A stretch of 64,000 nt of DNA from Adiantum capillus-veneris (Eukaryota; Streptophyta; Polypodiopsida; Polypodiales; Pteridaceae). The DNA is taken from NCBI GenBank assembly GCA_014529385.2, contig CM043971.1:89207340-89271339 (forward strand), read 5' to 3'. Of the stretch, positions 56,281 to 64,000 are shown piece after piece. The first letter of the stretch is position 1; each line of letters opens with the position of its first letter. The position numbers were made by a program, and so were the translations under genes. The notes under the pieces were generated by a model. That model saw only the letters and a list, made by a program, of their open reading frames with translations. It searched no databases and was not told the origin of the DNA.

Positions 56281-56301
56281 TTGGCACTGTTGCTGAGGAC
56301 G
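56281..56301 (+). other. Primer-binding site of family C copy 2
   Basis: TTGGCACTGTTGCTGAGGAC matches TTGGCGCCGTTGCCGGGGAC except for four transitions, all at CpG positions of the expected sequence. Confidence 0.75.
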
Positions 56302-57040
56302 TAGGACATACACCAGCGGAGGAGGTTGTACCAAGGTTCTTCTTTACCAAGTTCCCAAGTGTTACAGTTTACTACATTTACCTTTAGGTAGGAGAGTCAG
56401 TGAGGCATGTTGATTTCTCAGGGGACCGAGGAGCCGTGCATTCTCTTTTGGTTGCCTTATAGGTTAGGACGACCTTAGTTGTGGGTTTTAGTGCATTGTG
56501 CATTGAGTCCGTGCTTTGAGTCTTGTTGTAGTTTGTGTTTAGTAAATGGTTGCAGTGAGTTGTGATTAGGTTCAGAAATTTCGCTATCCTTTACAATGCT
56601 ATCACTTCATTTTATACCGTTTTGCTTTATGTTTTTTTTTGTTACTTTATTGTTTTAGATTAGACATAGGAGAAGTATTTAGGTTAAGACTTAGTTTGCT
56701 ATTGCATAGATCAGCCTAAGTTGCTTGTGAATGCCACATTGTGACTTTCGATAGCTAAAGTGACTGAACGAGTGAGAAATGTGCATAACTTGAGAATGGC
56801 CATGCGAATGGAGAAATTCTTATTTGTGCACTTGCATATACCTTAAAAGGACATATCTGGAAATTTTGGTTGTTGTTTGAGTCATCATCTGTGAGTTAGA
56901 GCAGATTTTACATTATTGGGCTAAGTTGGACTTAAAAATGTGGACATAGGTCAATAATTGGTCATTTTAAGTGATACAGGGTGTCATTGAGAAACCCCAG
57001 AGGTAAGGAACCTACGTGAATTGACTGGATAGGAAACAGG

Positions 57041-57602
57041 TACCAGTGGCACCTACCATGGTTGCTACCACCTAACACATTTTCATCTAACCAAGAGGAT
57101 CCTCAAGCCCTATACTTGCCAAATCCACTTTCTACATGTCAAAAAAGTTTAAAAATTGGGTGGCTATGTGACCCAGACTTTGGGAAAGAAAGTGCCTTTT
57201 AATAGGTCAAACTTCAAAAATTTTCAGGTCACCCGTATGTGCAAAAGACTGTACAAGAGATAGGAAAGTTGCAGGAAGCGTCATAACTCAAAAATCATAC
57301 CAGTGACACCAACCACGATTACTACCATCTGTGTTAGATTGGGACCAACTTGGGGCCATTCGATTCCTAGTAGTACAGGGATCCCAAATTTACCTTCCCT
57401 GACTCATTAAATCCCCTACAATCACTCAAAAATTGAATTCTAAAGCCAAATTCTGATAATTGGACCAAATAGACACCAAAAGTCATCCAAACACCTCATA
57501 CGGAGTGTATATAGACTCACCAGACAATGGCCAATCAACAGGAAATGACTTGGCTTAAAAAAGCTCACGAGTGGGGCAGCTACTGCGATCACTGCCACCT
57601 AG
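57041..57602 (+). repeat. Repeated dyad in family C copy 2 leader
   Basis: Three copies of a 28-30 base motif are found at 57046-57073, 57303-57330 and 57571-57600. They begin GTGGCACCTACC, GTGACACCAACC and GTGGGGCAGCTAC, and end GGTTGCTACCACCT, GATTACTACCATCT and GATCACTGCCACCT. The two halves are roughly inverted copies. The spacing is about 257 and 268 bases. Confidence 0.6.
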
Positions 57603-57936
57603 CCCAGATTGGGGATTTGACCATACCAGCCTATAGGCCATCTTGCAAGGTTTCCAAAAATACATTGGTTGAGCCAAATACACTCCATAATCACTCTTAA
57701 AGACCTTGTGAAAGTTAGGGCTTGAATTTTAAATTTTTGATTTGAGTTTCAAAATTTTACAATTTTTGTAAATTTCAATGAAGATTTTGGAGAGAAAATT
57801 GTACTAATTACTCAAAGGGCCAAGAGGCAGAGTGCTTGATCTTGTGTACATAAGGTATCTAGGTTACTCGAGAGCGAAGGCTGCATGAAGGAGCTAGCTA
57901 ACCTCACAAGTAAGAGGTTAGAATTTTTGCAAGAGT

Positions 57937-60720
57937 ATGTCTTATTTCATGTATTTGAGATTGGGTAGATATCTTTTGAGCAATGGTAGAGTAGTGACTG
58001 ACCAAGGAAGTTTGGTATCAATAGAAGAGAGCGTAAATCAAGCACGGTTAGATCCCTTAGCTCCAATCATAGAAGAGGGTAGTGATACTCTAACCTCTTT
58101 CGACAAATCATTTCACTTGATGGCTAGCCAGCAACTAAGAGGCTTCCAACAACAAGGGGCTATAGGAGGTAGCACCTCCCAAACCCCTTTGACCACACCA
58201 AAATATATGACAATATTCCTAGAGGGAACAAACACACATGAAGCCCTAGTTTACACAGATGCTCGAGGATGCAAATGCATCTGTATTGAACAACGTCCTG
58301 CTTGAGCATTAGAAATAATCCAAGTACATGATGATAGTGATAGATTTTATGATGAGGAAGGGAACCACTACCTCATTGTCAGAGACCCAAAAGACTACAA
58401 TCGATATGGAGACAACGTGGCAAAAGAGAAGATGGTCATGGAGACCCAAGAATATCTCCTAAGCATAACCTTCATGGAGATTTTTACATTCATGACAAGA
58501 GAGTGGCAAGAGTGGCTACAATTCATGAAAATATAGGGATTTACAGGCATGGGGATGGGAGGGCTATCTCTTACTGTAAATGCATAGAACCCTATGTGAA
58601 TAAATTAAGCATAGTCAAAGTCCTATACTTGTTTACCTATGACATGCCAACATTAGTTAACCCTTCATTTTTGTTGATAAGTATGGACGTGGGTATGAGC
58701 CAATCCTTCCTAGGGATGTAGAAAGATTGATAACTCCAGAAGTGCTGACACGTGCTTCTGAAGAGGGGCAAAGGCCCATACAAACCCCTAGCAAGTCTAC
58801 AAACCCCTTCACAGATGACTACAACACCACGTCGCATACAAATAGATAGCTGATGCTGCCCAACCCTCAAGACCAGCAAGATACACTGCCATCATTGCAA
58901 GCATGGCTCCAACAATATGCAACATCATACTAGAACGTAAACAAAGGTGGATATCAAGCCGCATCAGGGCTAGGAGTGCCACCACCACCACCACCACCAC
59001 CACTTCATCAACATTACCAAGGTGAGAATGGAACGAGAATGCCAAACCCGACAGGGATAGGAGGCCCACACCGAGAACGAGAGTAGAGAGAAAGAGGTCA
59101 AAGAGAGGAACAAGCACTTGTGAGACCAGCCATGAATTATGGATTAGGAGCATCTCTAGGGGAGGAACCCTTACATTACCTAAGACTAGAAAGAGCTCAT
59201 AGAGGAGGACTGGGAGACCATATGCTTAGGTTTGTATATCACAATAGGATCAACCATCCCAGGTCTAGAAATGGGTAAACAAGAAGTATTCCGAGAACAA
59301 AGATTCCATGGATCACGTGGTAGCCTCCTTTGTGCACATAATTAGAGCTGAGGAGGACCTAAACTTTCCCACACAGTTTGTAGGATTTGGATTGACTCTC
59401 AAAGAAGTTGATTCTGTGGAACGTAGGGATTTTGAGTCGATCGAGGAGGTGTTTGACAAGTTTATCAAGGAATTATCTCAGAGAGGGATAGCTCACAACA
59501 CCATCTCGCAAATCCATAAATTTAAGCATAGAAGGTGAATTTGTATGAAAAGCAGCTTAAGACTGAAAAGATATGTGAAGTTCTATCCAGTAGAAGAAAT
59601 GCCAACCCAATCAAGGTTAATGCTCATTTTTATCCAAGGACCGAGGACCACAAATCTCCAGAAAGATCTACACATGAAAAAGAGCACTATATTGAACGAA
59701 TTAACGAAAGAATCTCTATATTTGGTAGATAATTGTTTTGTCTACAAGGAAGGAGATTACAAGGATTTAGATGATGATTCCTCGTGACAACATAGTGGAT
59801 CCAAGTTTGTCGAGTCAGTACAACAATTCAAACCTCAGTTGAATCAGGAGCAGGTCATCGAAGAAGTGCTCAAGAGGATTCATCCGTTTGCTAAGCACAA
59901 GTTAAGCAACCTAAGTGATGTGCAATAGAGCAAAAATGGACAAATCACATGACTAAGAGTGCTATTACAACAAGGGATATGTAAAAGAATGCCAGTATGT
60001 CTCACAAACCCAAGTAGCACGAGCGCAAGCCCCACCAATTCCAAGATACACAACAAGAATTCTTCCAGGACCAATAGGAGTTGAAAGACCACAGCCAGTA
60101 TTAGGACAACAACCTCCACTACTAGGAATAATTCCTATAGGAGTCAGATATGCACCAATTGTGGAAGAGCCAAAGGAGTAGGCACTTGTGCCAATCCTTG
60201 CATATTTATGAGGAGCCTAGTGGATATATGACCAATACGGGATATTACCCACCTGAAGAACCAAAAGCGCCAGAACTATGGAGCATGATTGCATTCATTT
60301 GACCACCGACAAATGCACACGCTTTGGGAGAAAGTAGATACAATTTGAACGAATGCACATTGCATGCTAATGGAGGATTAGCGTGATCAAGACTTGCTTA
60401 TCAGCACAGAGCTTCTCAAGGAGAACCTCAACAACCTAAAGGACCATGTTATGAGTGTGGTAGTGACCACACTAATGAAAGATTGTCCTCACACATAAAT
60501 CATAGAGTCTTTGATCAGGTGGTGGTGACCACCTGATGAAAGACCGTCCTCACACACAAATCATAAGAGTGAATTCATATTGTCCTGATTGTGGGATCAC
60601 TCATTTGATTTTTGAATGCCCAAAGAACTCTAACAAAGGAGCAAAAGCAACATTGAATATACTAAAAGCAATGCCATCTAGTAGTGGATCAGAAAATGAA
60701 AGTGTGATACCAATCTAGGT
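57937..60720 (+). pseudogene. Family C copy 2 gag
   Basis: It starts near 57952 (MYLRLGRYLLSNGRVV) and continues in pieces: QLRGFQQQGAIGGS, a Pro run encoded by CCA repeats (58978-59006), 59308-59538 (EEDLNFPTQF, IEEVFDKFIKEL), and two zinc-knuckle relics: CYECGSDHTNERL (60452-60490; last Cys lost) and an intact-looking CPDCGITHLIFEC (60580-60618). The paired CX2CX3HX4C knuckles resemble those of family B. Many stops and frameshifts are present. Confidence 0.65.
60450..60572 (+). repeat. 60-bp local duplication at the gag zinc knuckle
   Basis: GTGACCAC...TGATGAAAGA-TGTCCTCACACA-AAATCAT occurs twice (from about 60460 and 60524), separating the two knuckles. Confidence 0.7.
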
Positions 60721-60949
60721 GATCATAAGAGCACATGCTCAGAAACGGTAAGCGAACCTATCTTAGATGAGCCAAAAACAGACACGCCTAGCATTGAACA
60801 TAAGACATGAAAATCTAGGAAGGCTAGGATGAAAGCTAAGAAGGAACATAAACAAACTTCCTTAGCTGAAGAATTAAAGCAAATAAAAGAAAACCGAGGA
60901 AACTTGAAGAAGAAACAAACAGAGAAGAGAAAACCCATGAGGTAGTACC

Positions 60950-61740
60950 ATAGCTAGGCATAGTTGAGAAACCCAAGAGTGCTAATTCAGGAGGATCGGT
61001 TTTGGTAGAGAAGATTAATGAACCATTAGACGCCCTTCTCAAAGCCTATGATGTACGACTAAAAAACAATCAAACTCAAGAACAGGGGTGGTTGAAATAT
61101 CCATATGCGGAACTAGAGAAGCAAAGACTTAAAATGTGCCAAAAAATGATTCGAATATTCCAAGATTTACTAGAACCTCCAGTTGGGAGACCAGAAGATG
61201 TGGTAATTGTCTCACCAGCACCAATGATCCCACCAGATTCTAGCCACAACACAAACTAGAACCCGAAAAACTAGCACTAGGGCCAAAGATAGTGTTGAAT
61301 ACCATGGATCAGTCTACTGATGGATTTTGCCCAGGCATACCGAAGGAGTGTAGAGAAATAGATGGTCTTGAAGAACTATGGATACAGGTCAGAGAGGCCA
61401 ACGAAGCTAATGAGCTAAGCAAACGTGTAAACCAGACCAGTGATGGGAGAGGAGTGTTTTTTTCACCGATAGAGGAAATTGAGGCAAGATCTCAAATAAA
61501 TCTAAAAAATGCAATCGTACTGGGGAGACCAAAGACCTCTTCAATCTATAGACAACCGACCCCATTCGCTAAGAACACTACCATCCTATATGGGAGAGTA
61601 CGAGGCCAAATTAGATGTTGTTGCAGTCCCATCACATTGGATCTCTTCCAAGAATGTCACTGACTCTAAAGGTCTAATAGACATTTTGTCAACACTAGTG
61701 ACATGTACAATAACTTTAGCTGAGCTATTACAAATATGAC
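60950..61740 (+). pseudogene. Family C copy 2 gag-protease linker
   Basis: 61002-61259 (EKINEPLDALLKAYDVRL, PYAELEKQRLKMCQ) and 61292-61663 (STDGFCPGIPKECREIDGLEELW). No known domain. Part is shared with family C copy 1 on the minus strand near 34.85 kb. Confidence 0.45.
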
Positions 61741-61747
61741 CTAACAT

Positions 61748-62335
61748 GTGGACTATGGTAGGAGAATGTCTAGAGAAGTTTGGAATGAAGGATCCTTCGT
61801 CACGAATTCAAGAGGGAATCCGGAACTCAAAAAGTCTCACCTAGATGCCATACCGGTACCATTAAACAAAGTAGAAGAATACTATGAAGGTGAAGATGGC
61901 AACACGACTCTTCCTGTGGAATTTCAAGGTATCACCACCATAGCAATTCTTAACAGTGGAGCTCAGGTAACCATTGCTACAAAAGAAACATGGAAAAAAT
62001 GGGAAAAGTGTGCTTTAAGAGCAACAAGAATGAAAGTACAGCTCATAGATGGATATATGGAGAAACCCCTAGGACTTCTAGAGAAAGTAGTTGTCACCTC
62101 TTGCGGAATTGAATATGAGCATACATTTGCCATTGTTGATTTTGGCAAAAAGAATAGCTATGACATCATACTAGGAAGACCATTCATGAAACAATTAAAA
62201 ATGGTCCAGGATTGGGGGTATGACCCCATTTACCTAAGGAATATGGAGACCACAACCATGATAAAATTACAAGACCATAGTTACAAGGATGTGACACGAA
62301 CTCCTATTGAAAAGTTTGATTCAATTATACAATAG
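61748..62335 (+). pseudogene. Family C copy 2 aspartic protease (active-site Asp lost)
   Basis: A 195-codon open frame with LPVEFQGITTIAILNSGAQVTIATK. The active-site block should read D-S/T-G and has Asn in place of Asp, from a G-to-A change. LIDGYMEKPLGLLEKVVV, EYEHTFAIVDF and YDIILGRPFMKQLKMVQDW follow, the rest of the retropepsin fold and its C-terminal signature. The fold is complete but the enzyme should be dead. Confidence 0.8.
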
Positions 62336-62489
62336 ATGGATCTGAACAATAGATGGATTTGAACTATCATCATGGCTAGGTCAATCCAAACAGTTATGGT
62401 TGTGGGGAGCTTCAGATTGTGGTAGCTTAAAACGAGAGGAATGTATCCTAGAAAGGGCTTAAGAAGACAAAGACTATATTCCATAACCC

Positions 62490-62900
62490 TTGTTAGAAGA
62501 AGCACTAGAGCCTTTAGAGTGGGAACACATTTTGACAACCCTAGATGCGTGTGTTATTGAAGATGGTCCCACTACAAAATTTTGTGATCAAGACGGTTAT
62601 GATGTGGTACCATATTGCATGATCAAGGCCATTCTAGAAAAAGAAGTCCAACAAAAAGAGTTCTTCGATAAGCATGTGAAAACAAAGCATTTCAAAATAA
62701 GGGACTATGTCTTGGTGTATTCTTTGAGACAACATGCTAAGAAATTAAAAAAGCGAGGGATGGGTCTATTTGTGATATAAGAACTATCACCAAGTGGAGC
62801 CGTCAAACTTGCTACATTAGGACAAAAGATGCCTAACTAGCCTCGTGGATGCAGGATAAAGAAGTATCATATGCCACTAACCCATGATATGCTACAAATG
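62490..62900 (+). pseudogene. Pol C-terminal remnant (integrase tail)
   Basis: Within the 96-codon frame, FFDKHVKTKHFKIRDYVLVYSLRQHAKKLKKRGMG followed by ELSPSGAVKLATL and CRIKKYHMPL is the region after the integrase core of Ty3 elements (K-GDxVLVY ... GPFVI ... GAVxL). The preceding 50 codons (LEWEHILTTLDACVI) come from before RT, so RT, RNase H and integrase core have been deleted between about 62590 and 62640. Confidence 0.7.
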
Positions 62901-63430
62901 TGGAAAAAAAACACGCAAAAGAAAAGGTTAGAGTGGTAGAAGAAGCTCAAGCAGAAGCTAAGGAACACATTGCAAAACACAAACTTCTACAACAACCAAA
63001 GCTAAAAGGAGGACTGTTGAGAATAAACATAGTGGCTTTGATAGAGATGGAAGAAGATCAAATGGATTTGATTATTCAAGTTAGAGTGAGAAGTAACCAA
63101 GTGTTGGAAAATGCACTAGTAGATTCAGGAGCCCAAGGGAATGTAATTTCCTTGAGCCTATACAACAAGCTTGTTGACATGGAGTTGCACACAACCAAAA
63201 AATCTAAGGGTATACAGACTGTCAAACATGAGCACAAGGCATGGCCATAATACCTATACAAATCGCTCCATGGTTTTCCCACAAAAATTTTATGTGGTCA
63301 AAGATTCTAAAACAAACCACCAACGATTACTTGGCTAGCCATGGCAACGAACTTACAATGTCAAGATTGATTGGTCACCAAAAGCAATTCAACTCCACCA
63401 TATGAATGATTTTGAGGACATTCCATTCTC
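62900..63430 (+). pseudogene. Second retropepsin-like domain downstream of pol
   Basis: A helical Lys/Glu/Ala-rich lead (KVRVVEEAQAEAKEHIAKH) joins directly to the pol tail. Then ENALVDSGAQGNVISLSLYNKL shows an intact active-site DSG. Past a frameshift near 63235, IPIQIAPWF, FYVVKDS and LLG-PWQRTYNVKIDW (one TAG inside) give the expected C-terminal signature. It differs clearly from the protease at 61748. It may be an extra 3' ORF of this family or a piece of another element. Confidence 0.6.
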
Positions 63431-64000
63431 TCACCCAACAAAAACATCCAAGGGGGTTTCAATAGAGGAGCATCTATTGAATACGACGATGCAATGGAGA
63501 CCCAAGCAGCGATAAAAGAGCCCACAAAGATAGAGTCCACAACGGAACCCTAAAAAACAAGGCCACAAAAAGCCTACCAATGGATCAAAGAGGCAAAATC
63601 CACCAAGGAACCCTAAAAACAAGGATCGAACCCCCAAAGCAAGGCCATGGACACGCACACCACTTTGGGATCACAAACCCAAGAAACAAAGCAACAAAGC
63701 TGGAAACAAATGATCTGGGTTCCCAAAACCATGGTAGAGGCACAAAAGGGTCAACATCTTACATGGATTCCCAAACAGATGGTGTCTCATGACTCAGGAA
63801 GATCCACAAGCCATGCCCATCCACAACGGAGACAAGGAAAAGCCCAATGACTAAAGAAGGGTGTAGACAAACAAAAAGTTAAGAATGGAAACATCCATCC
63901 TTTCAGCTCAACAAACAGACAAAACAACCAAGCTGCCAAAGCATGGTCCAAGTCCACATGATCCACCCATGCAATCTGGATTTCAAAGCTCCAGCTTCAA
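63431..64000 (+). other. Family C copy 2 3' region; no clear gene
   Basis: Lys/Gln/Pro-rich open pieces (63580-63850) with a repeated AACCCTAAAAACAAGG phrase (63546, 63609). No domain is recognised. It may be 3' noncoding sequence of the element. Confidence 0.35.

Larger units (their letters stand above)
56281..64000 (+). mobile_element. Ty3/gypsy family C copy 2 internal region
   Basis: On the plus strand: primer site, 1.65-kb leader, gag (57937-60720), linker (60950-61740), protease (61748-62335), a pol C-terminal remnant (62490-62900) and a second protease-like domain (62900-63430). RT, RNase H and integrase are absent. The 3' LTR lies outside the window. Confidence 0.7.

Overview
The window is repeat-dominated nuclear DNA of a land plant. 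The evidence is a plant-type LINE, several Ty3/gypsy families (one carrying a second, archaeal-type RNase H, as known for the plant Tat lineage), Ty1/copia remnants, and a hAT transposon with plant-style GT-AG introns and TATA boxes. A Penelope-like element and very long retroelement leaders suggest a large, slowly purged genome such as a gymnosperm, fern or lycophyte. The species cannot be named from this sequence. I see no rRNA, tRNA or CRISPR, and no convincing complete single-copy host gene.

Layout. 1-5.0 kb: decayed L1-type LINE (+). 6.4-8.1 kb: decayed gag of an LTR element. 10.2-24.0 kb: a Ty3 element (family B, copy 1) interrupted by a minus-strand Tat-lineage element (element A, LTRs about 1.14 kb, 4-bp target duplication ACGT). 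A 1.93-kb inversion (20713-22642) then cut the 5' LTR of A and the gag of B. 24.0-27.9 kb: a Penelope-like retroelement (-), very unusual for a plant. 28.6-29.3 kb: degenerate tandem repeats. 29.8-34.6 kb: Ty3 family B copy 2 (+). 34.6-40.9 kb: Ty3 family C copy 1 (-), with a long leader containing repeated hairpins and an inserted promoter/first-exon-like segment. 42.9-44.4 kb: Ty1/copia remnant (+).

44.4-52.4 kb is the most interesting unit: a hAT-type DNA transposon of about 7.9 kb. Besides a damaged transposase (-) it carries two open genes on the opposite strand: a two-exon protein kinase (46116-47596) and a coiled-coil RING-H2 protein (47967-48923). The two ends mirror each other: terminal inverted repeat, GC-rich subterminal repeats, TATA box, a 5' leader with a donor after CTTAAAG/CTAAAG, an intron filled with a tandem array, and an acceptor ATTGCAG just before the start codon. 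The flanks are poly-G on both sides, which fits an 8-bp all-G target duplication.

54.9-55.4 kb: copia LTR fragment (-). About 55.5-64.0 kb: Ty3 family C copy 2 (+), with LTR end and primer-binding site at 56280/56281, repeated hairpins in the leader, gag, a protease with a changed active site, loss of RT/RNase H/integrase, a pol C-terminal remnant, and a second retropepsin-like domain after it.

Almost all retroelement reading frames are broken, so most of the window is fossil sequence. The kinase and RING genes inside the hAT are the clear exceptions.
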